Shown here: positions 31,234 through 39,934 of the stretch, in pieces
Layout of the letters: each line of letters starts with the position of its first letter
How positions within the stretch are numbered: position 1 is the first letter of the stretch
Source of the DNA: Spirochaetota bacterium
GTDB taxonomy: Bacteria > Spirochaetota > Spirochaetia > Treponematales > Treponemataceae
NCBI GenBank assembly: GCA_023393015.1
Contig: JAEWMY010000037.1
Coordinates: forward strand, 1 to 64,000
Direction of reading: 5' to 3'
Length of the DNA stretch: 64,000 nucleotides
Notes under the pieces: generated by a model
The model's input: only the letters and a program-made list of their open reading frames with translations
The model's database searches: none
What the model was told of the DNA's origin: nothing
Made by a program: the position numbers and the translations under genes

Positions 31234-32352
31234 TCAATTCGATTCGAACAGGCTTTTCCAATATTTCAGGATCGACCGCGCGCTGTCGTTCCAATTGTAT
31301 CTTCCTATCCTTTCGAGACTTCGCCGTATTAGCGCGTCTCGGTACGTCGTGTCCGAAACGACAAGCGCGATAGCCCTTCCCATCTCGTCCGAATCGTCTA
31401 CTTTCTTGATGATGTGCGCGGCGTCTCCGACGATTTCCGGAATCGCGAAAATGTCGCTCGTGATAACCGGGCATCCACAGGCCATCGCCTCGATATTCGG
31501 AATGCCAAACCCCTCCGCGAATGAGGGAAACACGAAAACCGACGCGCGATTAAGCAAGAGGACCGCGGTTTTTTCCGTAATGAATCCCGGAGTGACGTAT
31601 CTGTTCGCGATTCCGGCCCTTCTCGCCATCGCGAGAGGTTCCTCTCCGTCCCATCCTTTGCCGGCGCAAACCAGATTGTAATCCAACCCGCCGAGCTCGC
31701 GAAACCGGGCGAAACCGTTGATTATCGTTTCGGGGTTTTTCCGCATGGAATAGCGGCTGATGTGGAGAACGAAAGGTTTGTCGGGTATCGGCGCGTTGTC
31801 CGCGGCCAATTCGGCTGTCGACAGACGGCGGTAGGTTTCGCTGATTCCGTTGGTTGTAATGAATACCCGATCGGGCTTGATTCCATAGTGTTCGACAAAG
31901 TAGTTTCGGCTTGCCTGCGAAACGGTCGCGATTCCGTCCATTCTGCGCATGTACGCGGGTTGCAACACAGTTTCATGAACGCGCTGGAGGAACGTATAAC
32001 CCTCGGGATACAGGACTTCCTCGATGCCGTGGACGGTCGCGGTCTTTTTGGCCCTGATTCCCCATATCGGCGCGTAGACAGAAAGGGGCGTGTAATGGAT
32101 AAGGTCGAACCCCTGGCGCGCGAGCGTAACGCTTGCCCGTAACGGGTTTCGCGGAATGAGCAATTCCCGTACTCGGGAGTATATCGGGTTGTCGCTTTTA
32201 CTATAATGCGCGAAAGTAAAATCGAACGTGTCGTCGTTGAGGTCAAGGACGTGATTCATCAATTCATTCAGATGATGGCCGGATCCCGAGGTCCAGTTGT
32301 CCAGTTGCTTGGACATGACCGCGATACGAATGCATTTCCCTGTACCACTCAT
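31234..32352 (-). CDS. Glycosyltransferase, GT4 family
   Basis: A 372-residue GT-B fold glycosyltransferase. The N-terminal SGSGHHLNELMNHVL, acceptor-side TATVHGIEE and donor-side FVLHISRYSMRKNPETII, VFVFPSFAEGFGIPNIEAMACGCPVITSD with the conserved E-x7-E pattern, are typical. It transfers a nucleotide sugar to a glycan or lipid. ATG at 32352 is preferred to a TTG at 32388 that would overlap the divergent gene; no clear ribosome site is seen for either. With the next two genes it forms a lower-GC surface-glycan patch. Confidence 0.88.
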   Translation of the reverse strand: MSGTGKCIRIAVMSKQLDNWTSGSGHHLNELMNHVLDLNDDTFDFTFAHYSKSDNPIYSRVRELLIPRNPLRASVTLARQGFDLIHYTPLSVYAPIWGIRAKKTATVHGIEEVLYPEGYTFLQRVHETVLQPAYMRRMDGIATVSQASRNYFVEHYGIKPDRVFITTNGISETYRRLSTAELAADNAPIPDKPFVLHISRYSMRKNPETIINGFARFRELGGLDYNLVCAGKGWDGEEPLAMARRAGIANRYVTPGFITEKTAVLLLNRASVFVFPSFAEGFGIPNIEAMACGCPVITSDIFAIPEIVGDAAHIIKKVDDSDEMGRAIALVVSDTTYRDALIRRSLERIGRYNWNDSARSILKYWKSLFESN

Positions 32353-32380
32353 GGAAAAGAGTATATAATGGCGTTCATCT

Positions 32381-33454
32381 ATGATCAATATTACCGTGTT
32401 GACGCTTGTTGACAGAATCGCCTGTTTTTACTCCTTGTATCCCTTTTTTACCAATACCGACAAACGATTTTCATTTACATACACTTCGGATCCCGATTGG
32501 TGCCTTTCGAAAGACGGTAACCGCATTCTTATCATGATGAGGCAATTCATCAAGCCGGATTACGTCGATCTGGATATGATGACAAGCCTGCGCGCTAAAT
32601 ACGAGCGCATAGCCTTTTTTCACGATGACGCTGGGGGCGGCATTCCAAGGCTCTCTTTGCTTCCGTATGTCGATGTATTCTACACCAAGGCGCTCTTTCG
32701 GGATCGGTCGCTGTACGGCAGGCAGTTGTACGGGAAGGAGCTATACTCGGATTATTATCACAGGAAATACGGCGTTGTCGACAGCGACTGTCGGGACAGA
32801 TCCGTCGTCAGGGACGCCGGAGAGATCGGCAAACTGAGGCTTTCATGGAATATCGGAGTCGGAAACTATCCCAGGTCACACTTTCGACAACGAACCGGAG
32901 TGGCGCTTTCCCGTGTAACGCGTCCCGACGCGTCCCGTTTTTTTTATGTAAGAGACCGGTTTGACCCGGATAGGGCGATTGCCGATAACGGGGGGCTTTA
33001 TCAGGTTCACGCGAGATTCGGTCAGATAAGTCGCCCTTCGATTTCCTATCAGAGAAAACTCATTCTGGACGTATTGGGTAATCGTTCCGATTTCTTAACC
33101 GGTATGGTCTCCCAAAAGCGCTTTAACCGGGAAACAGCCCACTCGAAGTTGGTAATCAGCCCCTTCGGATGGGGAGAAATCTGTTTACGGGATTTTGAGA
33201 CGATCCGCAGCGCGGCGTTGCTCCTGAAACCGGACATGTCTCATCTGGAGACTTGGCCTGACATCTTCATTCCCGGAGCTACGTATGTACCGTTCTCGTG
33301 GGATGCCGACGACCTAATCGAGAAGGCTCGATACTATCTGACCAACTCCGATAAGCGACTTGCGATCGTCAGGAGGGCCGCCGTGAAGTATCGTGACGAT
33401 TTGAATGAATTGCAAAATCGCTTTTCGTCAATAATGGAGGAAATCGCAATATGA
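32381..33454 (+). CDS. Uncharacterised glycosyltransferase-like protein
   Basis: A 357-residue soluble protein without a confident family. The C-terminal part HSKLVISPFGWGEICLRDFETIRSAALLLKPDMSHLETWPD resembles the donor-binding end of CgeB/exostosin-like glycosyltransferases, and IFIPGATYVPFSWDADDLIEKARYY continues that pattern. The N-terminal half has no recognised motif. It is coupled by an ATGA overlap to the CDP-alcohol phosphatidyltransferase gene and diverges from the GT4 gene. Base composition is visibly richer in A/T than the genome. Probably adds a sugar or polyol phosphate to a surface lipid or glycan. Confidence 0.6.
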   Translation: MINITVLTLVDRIACFYSLYPFFTNTDKRFSFTYTSDPDWCLSKDGNRILIMMRQFIKPDYVDLDMMTSLRAKYERIAFFHDDAGGGIPRLSLLPYVDVFYTKALFRDRSLYGRQLYGKELYSDYYHRKYGVVDSDCRDRSVVRDAGEIGKLRLSWNIGVGNYPRSHFRQRTGVALSRVTRPDASRFFYVRDRFDPDRAIADNGGLYQVHARFGQISRPSISYQRKLILDVLGNRSDFLTGMVSQKRFNRETAHSKLVISPFGWGEICLRDFETIRSAALLLKPDMSHLETWPDIFIPGATYVPFSWDADDLIEKARYYLTNSDKRLAIVRRAAVKYRDDLNELQNRFSSIMEEIAI

Positions 33455-34179
33455 CGTATTCTATGAGTGATATCTATAATTCACTGACTTCGGAGAAGCG
33501 GAAAGCGGACGGTTCCATGACCGCCTTTGTTTTCCGTCCGATTTCTTATCCGGTAAGTTGGCTGTTCCTGAGACTCGGCGTGTCGCCGAACGGGGTGACG
33601 TACGTAAGCATGCTGTTCTGCGTCATCGCCTTTATACTGACGCTGTTTCCGGTCGTTGTCTTTCATTGGCTGGCGATAGCCTTTTTTTTCGTATTCGCGG
33701 TCCTGGACTGTGCCGACGGAAACATGGCGCGGACTATCGGAAAGAAAACCGTGTACGGGGGATTCGTTGACGCGATGGGCGGGTATCTCGCGTATTCCAC
33801 GCAGCTTTTTTCCGTCGGTCTGTCTTGCTATCTGCTTGCCGATGATTCATTCATGGGCGTCGCGCTTCCTTGGGATACTGCTACATGGGTGTTGCTGGGA
33901 GGATTCGCCGCTTGCGGTAATTCGTTGATGAGGCTCTTTTTTCAAGCAATGAAAAACGCCGAGATTACCGCCGGCGTAATACGCACGCCCGGCAAGGATA
34001 AGCGTTTCAGCGAGGAAATCGGCGTCACTGGGTATCTCCCCGTCCTCTACGCAATCGGTTTCGCGACGCAGACGCTGTCTTTTGTGCTTGTCGCGTATAC
34101 GTTCGTGTATGCCGGAGGCCTGCTGCTGACGACCTTCAAGCTGATTCGACGGGTTTCGACCTCGCGACAGGCGGTTTGA
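33451..34179 (+). CDS. CDP-alcohol phosphatidyltransferase with altered active-site motif
   Basis: A 242-residue polytopic enzyme-like protein. The family motif D-x2-DG-x2-AR-x8-G-x3-D-x3-D is present as D86, D89-G90, A93-R94, G103 and D107, but position 111 is Gly (DAMGGY) where the last Asp is expected. That Asp is usually the proposed catalytic base, so chemistry may differ, or it may be a natural variant of a subfamily. Other segments are SPNGVTYVSMLFCVIAF at the N terminus and four to five further membrane spans. It would transfer a phospho-alcohol group at the membrane, perhaps in lipid or glycan decoration with its coupled neighbour. Confidence 0.82.
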   Translation: MTYSMSDIYNSLTSEKRKADGSMTAFVFRPISYPVSWLFLRLGVSPNGVTYVSMLFCVIAFILTLFPVVVFHWLAIAFFFVFAVLDCADGNMARTIGKKTVYGGFVDAMGGYLAYSTQLFSVGLSCYLLADDSFMGVALPWDTATWVLLGGFAACGNSLMRLFFQAMKNAEITAGVIRTPGKDKRFSEEIGVTGYLPVLYAIGFATQTLSFVLVAYTFVYAGGLLLTTFKLIRRVSTSRQAV

Positions 34180-34359
34180 CGGAACACGCTCGATCGTCGT
34201 GGCGGCAACCGCGCGAACCCGTTCGAGCCGTTCGCTTACCGAAACCAAACGGAAACGGTTTTCTTTCTCATCGTAATCTCACGCTTTCCTTACGGACCCG
34301 TGCGAGAGTCGTACAATCCCGACAGCCGTCGGGGAATCTCGGAGAGAAGGACGACTACG

Positions 34360-35382
34360 ATGACCAAAAGAACCATTCTTGTTTTAGCGCTCGCGGTTTC
34401 CTGCGCCTGCGCCTTCGCCGCGGGGGCCGCCGACGCCAAGTCGAAGCCGATCGTCATGGTTTGGTACCCGAACGAATCGGGCGAGGACATGAAGGGAGCC
34501 CGCGACGCCTTCGCCGCGCTTATAACCGAGGCGACCGGACGGCCCGTCGACCACAAACTCACGACCGACTACACCATCGCCATCGAGGCGATCGCGAACG
34601 GCAAGGCGGATCTCGGTTTCTTCGGCCCTCAGGGGTACGTCGAGGCGCATTCCAAAAACGCCAAGGTCCTTCCGCTTGTCGTCAATTCGGGCGCCTCGGG
34701 GACGCTTTCCGACGCGGTATACTATAGCTGGCTCAACGTCCGTCTCGGAGAGGAAGGCGCGTACAAGAACGGCCCGGCCTATTCGATCGACGCGGTCCAG
34801 GGCAAGCGGTTTTCGTGGGTATCGACGAGTTCCACCTCCGGGTTCAAGGTTCCCTCGTCCGGCATCGTATCGTACTTCAAGAAGAAACCCGAATGGGCCG
34901 GTCTCAAGGCGGACGGGCTTCTCGAGGGCGGCAAGGACAAGTTCTTCTCCGAGGTGCTGTTCGGCAATTCCCATCAGGGTTCCGCGGTAAACCTCCTGAC
35001 CGGAAAGGCGGACGTCGCGGCGTTCTGCGATACCTGCGTGGCGAACTACGTCGAGCTCGTGACCGGTCCCGAGAACAGACCGGGTGCCGTGTACCAGATC
35101 CGAAAGGATACCGCCGATCCGTTCACCGGGCTTATAGGGAAGAAGTTCGTGGTAATCCAGTCGGTTCCCGTGCTCAACTCCCCCTTCATCTACAACGCCT
35201 CGCTCGTGTCTCCCGAAACCGTCGCGAAACTGCGCGAGGTTTTCATGCGCGACTCAACGACGAACAACGCGATGATATTCGTTCCGAAGGGCGCGGCGCA
35301 CAAGGGGATGTTCAAGGGCGGGGAACGGTTCCTTACCGTCGAGGACGGGTGGTTCCAGCCGATCCGCGATCTGAGCAAATAA
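34360..35382 (+). CDS. phnD: Phosphonate ABC transporter substrate-binding protein
   Basis: A 340-residue PhnD-type periplasmic receptor. After a signal peptide (ILVLALAVSCACAFAAGAAD) come IVMVWYPNESGEDM, LTTDYTIAIEAIANGKADLGFFGPQGYV and VSTSSTSGFKVPSSGI, the phosphonate-binding serine/threonine loop. It captures phosphonates or phosphate esters for the PhnC-PhnE transporter encoded immediately downstream. The ATG at 34360 is preceded by GGACGA-type weak ribosome site; a TACAAT box at 34311-34316 and a CCCGAC/GTCGGG hairpin at about 34318-34333 lie in the leader. Confidence 0.93.
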   Translation: MTKRTILVLALAVSCACAFAAGAADAKSKPIVMVWYPNESGEDMKGARDAFAALITEATGRPVDHKLTTDYTIAIEAIANGKADLGFFGPQGYVEAHSKNAKVLPLVVNSGASGTLSDAVYYSWLNVRLGEEGAYKNGPAYSIDAVQGKRFSWVSTSSTSGFKVPSSGIVSYFKKKPEWAGLKADGLLEGGKDKFFSEVLFGNSHQGSAVNLLTGKADVAAFCDTCVANYVELVTGPENRPGAVYQIRKDTADPFTGLIGKKFVVIQSVPVLNSPFIYNASLVSPETVAKLREVFMRDSTTNNAMIFVPKGAAHKGMFKGGERFLTVEDGWFQPIRDLSK

Positions 35383-35402
35383 AAGGTCACAAGGCGGTTA
35401 TC

Positions 35403-36164
35403 ATGGCGTTGCTGGAAGTCGAACGTGCGGGAAAATACTACAACGACACGCGTGCCCTGCACGACGTCAGTTTCAAGGTCAAGAAGGGCGAGTTCGTGTC
35501 CGTGATCGGAAGGTCCGGCGCGGGGAAATCGACCCTTCTCCGTTGCATCAACAGGATGATCGACCTGACGTCCGGCACGGTCGTGTTCGACGGGTACGAC
35601 ATGCACCGGCTCCCGAAGGGAGAGTTGCGCCACGCGCGAAAGCGCATCGGCATGATCTTCCAGCACTACAACCTGGTAAACCGCCAGACCGTCCTCGAGA
35701 ACGTCCTGCACGGACGGCTTGGATACAAAAACGACCTTCAGGGAATTTTCGGCCTCTATTCCGAGGACGAGAAGCGCCAGGCGGTCGCGATCGTCGACAA
35801 GCTCGGCCTTTCGGACCAGATGTACAGGAGATGCGACGCCCTTTCGGGGGGCCAGAAGCAGCGTGTGGGCATCGCCCGCGCGCTCGTGCAGGACCCGAGG
35901 CTCATTCTCTGCGACGAGCCGATCGCGAGTCTCGATCCGGGTTCCGCGAAGGTCATCATGGACCATCTGCGCTCGATCAGCCGAGATCTCGGCATCTCCG
36001 TGCTCGTGAACCTCCATCAGGTCGACGTCGCCGCGAAGTACTCGGATCGGATTCTTGGCGTGCGCGGCGGGGAACTCGTGTTCGACGGCGAGCCGGAGCG
36101 TCTCAAGAAGCGCACGGTGTACGAAATTTACGGAACGGAAGACGGCGAGCTCGTCGGGGACTGA
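35403..36164 (+). CDS. phnC: Phosphonate ABC transporter ATP-binding protein
   Basis: A 253-residue ABC ATPase: Walker A GRSGAGKST, Q-loop IFQHYNLVNRQTV, signature LSGGQKQRVGIARAL and Walker B LILCDEPIASLDP. The PhnC branch is indicated by NLVNRQTVLENVLHGRLG. It lies 20 bases after phnD and 4 bases before phnE. Start ATG at 35403 gives the normal family length. Confidence 0.95.
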   Translation: MALLEVERAGKYYNDTRALHDVSFKVKKGEFVSVIGRSGAGKSTLLRCINRMIDLTSGTVVFDGYDMHRLPKGELRHARKRIGMIFQHYNLVNRQTVLENVLHGRLGYKNDLQGIFGLYSEDEKRQAVAIVDKLGLSDQMYRRCDALSGGQKQRVGIARALVQDPRLILCDEPIASLDPGSAKVIMDHLRSISRDLGISVLVNLHQVDVAAKYSDRILGVRGGELVFDGEPERLKKRTVYEIYGTEDGELVGD

Positions 36165-36168
36165 TGGC

Positions 36169-36969
36169 ATGACGAAAACCATTTCGTATCGGGCTTTTTT
36201 CGCGCGCCGGAGGCGGATCACGCTCCTTTGCGTCGTTATCGCCTGGGTCCTGATCTCCGCGTCGAAACGGCTGACCGGTTTTACCTTCGCCGAAAGCGCG
36301 CTCGCGTTTCCCTCGGCGTTACGGTGGATGGCGGTCAATTTCGTGCCGAACGCGGACGCCCTGTCGAGGCTTCCCGACATTCTCGTCAAGCTCAGGCAAA
36401 CCGTGCTGATCTCGGTCATGTCGACCGTCGTCGCCGCCGGTCTCGCCTTCGTCTTCGCGGTGCTCGGCTGCCGCGCGACGGGCAAGGGCCGGGTCGCCTC
36501 GGCGGCCGTCCGTCTCGTCGCGTCGTTCTTCAGGAACATACCGGTCGCCGCGTGGGCGATGATCTTTCTCTTCAGCTTCGGGCAGTCCGACTTCACGGGG
36601 TTTCTCGCGATATTCGTCGAATCCTTCGGCTTTCTCACGCGCGCTTTTCTCGAGTCCATCGACGAGACGGCGGGCGATAGCGTCGAGGCTCTGCGCGCGA
36701 GCGGCGCTACCTGGTCGCACACGGTGGCACAATCGGTCGTGCCGTCGGTGTTGCCGCAGGCCGTAAGCTGGATGCTCTACATGGTAGAGACGAACATCAG
36801 ATCCGCGACCCTCGTCGGGATCCTTACCGGGACGGGTATCGGCTTCGCCTTCAACCTGTACTACAAGCGTATGAATTACCCGGCGGCCGCGCTCGTGACG
36901 CTGTCGGTCGTCGTCGTCGTGCTCGCCATCGAGATGCTTTCGAACAGAATCAGGAGGGCCACGCAATGA
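36169..36969 (+). CDS. phnE: Phosphonate ABC transporter permease (PhnE, first)
   Basis: A 266-residue BPD-type permease with about six membrane spans. The EAA-like coupling loop EALRASGATWSHTVAQSVVP contacts PhnC. The phosphonate branch shows ETNIRSATLVGILTGTGIG. Its stop overlaps the next permease start by four bases; the two form the membrane pair of the transporter. Confidence 0.93.
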   Translation: MTKTISYRAFFARRRRITLLCVVIAWVLISASKRLTGFTFAESALAFPSALRWMAVNFVPNADALSRLPDILVKLRQTVLISVMSTVVAAGLAFVFAVLGCRATGKGRVASAAVRLVASFFRNIPVAAWAMIFLFSFGQSDFTGFLAIFVESFGFLTRAFLESIDETAGDSVEALRASGATWSHTVAQSVVPSVLPQAVSWMLYMVETNIRSATLVGILTGTGIGFAFNLYYKRMNYPAAALVTLSVVVVVLAIEMLSNRIRRATQ

Positions 36970-37784
36970 GCTCCGTCATGTACGGGAAAAACGGGGCGAT
37001 ACGCCTGCGCGCGCGGACGTTCGCGGACAGTATCCCCGCGATCACGGTTGGTTTCATGGCCCTCGTTACCGTCGCCGGATTCTTCATGCTGGACGGGAAA
37101 GGCGTCTCCCTGATCGAGGGTCTCTCGAAAACGGGCCGCGATCTCGGCGTCATGTTCGCGAGTCCAGCGTTCAAGCATCTTACGCTCGGCGAGACGGCAC
37201 GGCAGATAGCCGTGACCCTTTCCCTCGCGTTTCTCACCACGGTTCTCGGCGCGGCTATCGCGCTCTTTCTCGCCCTCGCGGCGGCGCGCAACCTGGCGCG
37301 GGGCCCGTTCGGCCCGTTCCTCAAGGGATTTATCGCGGTCGTCAGGGCAGTTCCGACGGTGCTCTGGGTGCTGATATTCGCGATCGGCGCGGGTCTCGGC
37401 GCCGTCGCCGCCGTCGTCGGCATGGTGTTCCACACGATCGGATACCTCCTCAAGGCCTATTCGGAATCCTACGAGGAGATAGACTCGGGCGTCATCGAGG
37501 CCCTCAGGGCGTCGGGGGCGAGCTGGTGGCAAATCGTCTTTCAGGCGGTTTTCCCCGCCTCCATGACGGCGATCCTTTCGTGGACGTTCATCCGCTTCGA
37601 GATCAACTTCGTGACCGCGGTAGCCATGGGCGCCGCCGCCGGCGCCGGAGGGATCGGATTCGACCTTTTCATGGCATCGAGTTTTTACTTCGACCTTCGC
37701 GAGGTCGGCTCGATCACATGGGCGATTCTCGCCGTCGCGATCGCACTCGAGGCCGCGGGCGAGAGGATGAAGCGGAGTTTCTAG
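36966..37784 (+). CDS. phnE: Phosphonate ABC transporter permease (PhnE, second)
   Basis: A 272-residue permease similar in plan to the first: EALRASGASWWQIVFQAVFP coupling loop, RAVPTVLWVLIFAIGAG span, and six or so membrane segments. It completes phnDCEE. It ends tail to tail with the PHP gene, with the two stop codons sharing CTAG. Confidence 0.93.
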   Translation: MSSVMYGKNGAIRLRARTFADSIPAITVGFMALVTVAGFFMLDGKGVSLIEGLSKTGRDLGVMFASPAFKHLTLGETARQIAVTLSLAFLTTVLGAAIALFLALAAARNLARGPFGPFLKGFIAVVRAVPTVLWVLIFAIGAGLGAVAAVVGMVFHTIGYLLKAYSESYEEIDSGVIEALRASGASWWQIVFQAVFPASMTAILSWTFIRFEINFVTAVAMGAAAGAGGIGFDLFMASSFYFDLREVGSITWAILAVAIALEAAGERMKRSF

Positions 37785-38611
37785 CGAAGCGTAAAGCGTT
37801 CGGCGAGCGGACTTGAGAACACCGAGTGCGGCGCGGTAATCCCGCCCACCCGGTGAACCGATCCGAGCGACCCGTGACTGTCGCTTCCCCCCGTCAGGAA
37901 AAGACCGTAACGCGCGGAAAACGCGAGGATACTCTTATGGTCCTCGAGGCGGTGGCTCTCGTGGTAAAACTCGATTCCTCGAAGGCCGGCGTCGACGAGG
38001 AGGGGAACGAGGTCGAGTATCCCCTGTTGTCCTGGATGGGCGAGTACCGCGAGTCCGCCGTCCTCCGCGACGGCCGCCACCGCCTCCCGGCAATCGGGAT
38101 AGCGGATGTCGCCGGAGCACGGTCCTCCCTTCCCGAAAAGCTCGCGGTACGGCCGGCCGTACACGGATTCGGAAACGCCCTCGTCAACGAGAAGCTTCAT
38201 GATGTGCTGCTTGTAGAGCGTGCGCGGATTCCCGTTCGCCTTCCGCACCCGTTCCTCGGAAACGGGATAACCCATGCGCGCGAGCGTCTCTATCTTCCCG
38301 AGCGTCGCCTCCTCGCGCGCGCGGAGTACGGGGTCGCACAGGCCTCGTATGGCCGCCGTCGACGAGAATCCGTAGCCGAGAACGTGGACCTTCCTGCCGG
38401 TCGCGGGGTCGAAGGCCGATATCTCGATGCCGGAGACCGTCGCCATTCCGGCCTTGCCGCCTTCCTCGCGAAGCTCTTCGACGTGGCTTACGGTGTCGTG
38501 GTCCGTCACCGAAAGGTGCGTCACCCCGCATTCCGCCGCGAGGGCGACGACGCGCTCGATCGTGTCGGACCCGTCGGAGTGAGCGCTGTGCGCGTGAAGG
38601 TCAGCCCTCAT
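37781..38611 (-). CDS. PHP-domain phosphodiesterase of the C-P lyase operon (PhnPP-like)
   Basis: A 276-residue PHP-fold metal hydrolase. Metal ligands are seen in DLHAHSAHSDGS (residues 4-15), VTDHDTVSHVEE, ISGIEISAF, VLAHPGQQG and GGSDSHGS. It overlaps phnL by 11 bases at the end of the phn operon, where other organisms carry PhnP, a beta-lactamase-fold cyclic phosphodiesterase. A PHP enzyme in an Eggerthella phn context is known to open 5-phosphoribosyl 1,2-cyclic phosphate, so this gene most likely replaces PhnP. The general RNase AM/TrpH-like family is the alternative. Confidence 0.85.
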   Translation of the reverse strand: MRADLHAHSAHSDGSDTIERVVALAAECGVTHLSVTDHDTVSHVEELREEGGKAGMATVSGIEISAFDPATGRKVHVLGYGFSSTAAIRGLCDPVLRAREEATLGKIETLARMGYPVSEERVRKANGNPRTLYKQHIMKLLVDEGVSESVYGRPYRELFGKGGPCSGDIRYPDCREAVAAVAEDGGLAVLAHPGQQGILDLVPLLVDAGLRGIEFYHESHRLEDHKSILAFSARYGLFLTGGSDSHGSLGSVHRVGGITAPHSVFSSPLAERFTLR

Positions 38612-39311
38612 GGCCGTACCCGACGAGACCCGCGTTCATGCGGTATTCGCGGTCGCACAGGCCTTCCATGAACTCGATGTCGTGGAATATCCCGAGCATC
38701 GTCGTGCCGTCCGCCTTGAGCCGTTCGATGAGCTGGCGCACGCGTACCTTCGAGTGCGAGTCGAGACTCGCCGTCGGCTCGTCGAGCAGGAGAAGTCTCG
38801 GCCGCTTGACCATCGCGCGGGCGATGTTGAGCCTGAGCTTCTCGCCGCCCGAGAAGGTCTGCGCGAAGCTGTCCCAGAGGACGGGGTCGAGCTCGAAGTG
38901 GCGGAGCATCCGATCGGCCTCGGCGTTCGCCGCCTCACCGTCGAGTCCCGTCTCGAGACCCGCCTCGACGATAGTGGAGCGGGCCGTCGTCCGCGGGATC
39001 ACGTTCAGGAACTGGCTGACGTACCCGATCTCGCGCTTCCGTAGCCAGAGTATCTCGCGTTCCGACGCGCGGGAGACGCTGATAGGTCCGAACTTCGCGG
39101 ACTCGTAGAGTATTTCCCCCTCGTCGGCGAGATAGGTGCGGTATATCATGCGGAGGATCGTCGACTTTCCCGATCCGCTCTTGCCCGTGATCCCGACGAA
39201 CTCGCCGGGCATCACCGCGATGTCGACGCCGCCGCACGCGCGTATGTCGGTACCCGTTTCGTGCACGCGAAATCGTTTCCCGAGCGACTTGATCTCGAGC
39301 AATGGTCTCAT
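38601..39311 (-). CDS. phnL: PhnL, ABC-type protein of C-P lyase
   Basis: A 236-residue ABC ATPase with Walker A GKSGSGKST, signature FSGGEKLRLNIARAM and Walker B LLLLDEPTASLD. VSQFLNVIPRTTA after the Q-loop and the general length match PhnL, which is needed with PhnGHI to attach phosphonate to ATP (forming ribose 1-methylphosphonate triphosphate). The ATG at 39311 overlaps the stop of the acyltransferase gene by four bases. Confidence 0.93.
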   Translation of the reverse strand: MRPLLEIKSLGKRFRVHETGTDIRACGGVDIAVMPGEFVGITGKSGSGKSTILRMIYRTYLADEGEILYESAKFGPISVSRASEREILWLRKREIGYVSQFLNVIPRTTARSTIVEAGLETGLDGEAANAEADRMLRHFELDPVLWDSFAQTFSGGEKLRLNIARAMVKRPRLLLLDEPTASLDSHSKVRVRQLIERLKADGTTMLGIFHDIEFMEGLCDREYRMNAGLVGYGHEG

Positions 39312-39934
39312 TCGGCGTTTCTCCCCTTTCCGTGGAGCGCGACGAAGGCCTCGGGGGCGAGCCTGAAGTCGTCCTGCCTCCGGAGTATCGTGTCGCGGTC
39401 CCAGTCCCACCAGGCGATCTCCTCGAGGGCGGCCGCCGTTTCCCTCGCGCAGCGGAACCTCACGAGTTTCGCCGGAACTCCCACGACGATCGAGAACGCG
39501 GGAACGTCCTTCGTGACGACGGCGCCCGAGCCGACGATGGCGCCGTTGCCGACGGTGACTCCCGGCATGACGATCGCCCCGTGCCCGATCCAGGTGTCGT
39601 GCCCGATCCGGGCGATCCTCGATTCGCGCTTCGTGAAAAACGCGAGGTCGTCGTCTTTCGCGAACCCGAACATGCGCCTCCGGTAGGTGAAATGATGCAA
39701 AGTCGCCCGGTCCATCGGGTGATCGGTCGGGCCTATCCTGACGGCCGCCGCGATGTTCGAGAACTTTCCTATGTCCGCGTTTTGCGCGATGCACCAGGGA
39801 CCGGTATACGAGAAATCGCCGAGTACGACGTTTTCGAAACGGTTCCAGTCGCCGACCTCCGTCCATTCCCCGAGCTTCGATCCCGCGATCCGGCAATCCT
39901 TTCCGACGGTCGGTTTCTTTCCCAGTCGTTTCAT
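39308..39934 (-). CDS. Hexapeptide-repeat acyltransferase of phosphonate metabolism
   Basis: A 208-residue left-handed beta-helix protein. Hexapeptide turns are seen in VGKDCRIAGSKLGEWTEVGD and in IGHGAIVMPGVTVGNGAIVG. It corresponds to the phosphonate-operon family I know as TIGR03308, whose substrate is not firmly known; it might acetylate an aminoalkylphosphonate. It overlaps both neighbours by four bases (phnM and phnL). Confidence 0.88.
   Translation of the reverse strand: MKRLGKKPTVGKDCRIAGSKLGEWTEVGDWNRFENVVLGDFSYTGPWCIAQNADIGKFSNIAAAVRIGPTDHPMDRATLHHFTYRRRMFGFAKDDDLAFFTKRESRIARIGHDTWIGHGAIVMPGVTVGNGAIVGSGAVVTKDVPAFSIVVGVPAKLVRFRCARETAAALEEIAWWDWDRDTILRRQDDFRLAPEAFVALHGKGRNAE

Noticed and set aside
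35190..36722. Minus-strand open frame of 510 codons across phnC and phnE
   Set aside because: Spans three well-supported plus-strand genes with overlapping starts; no recognisable product.
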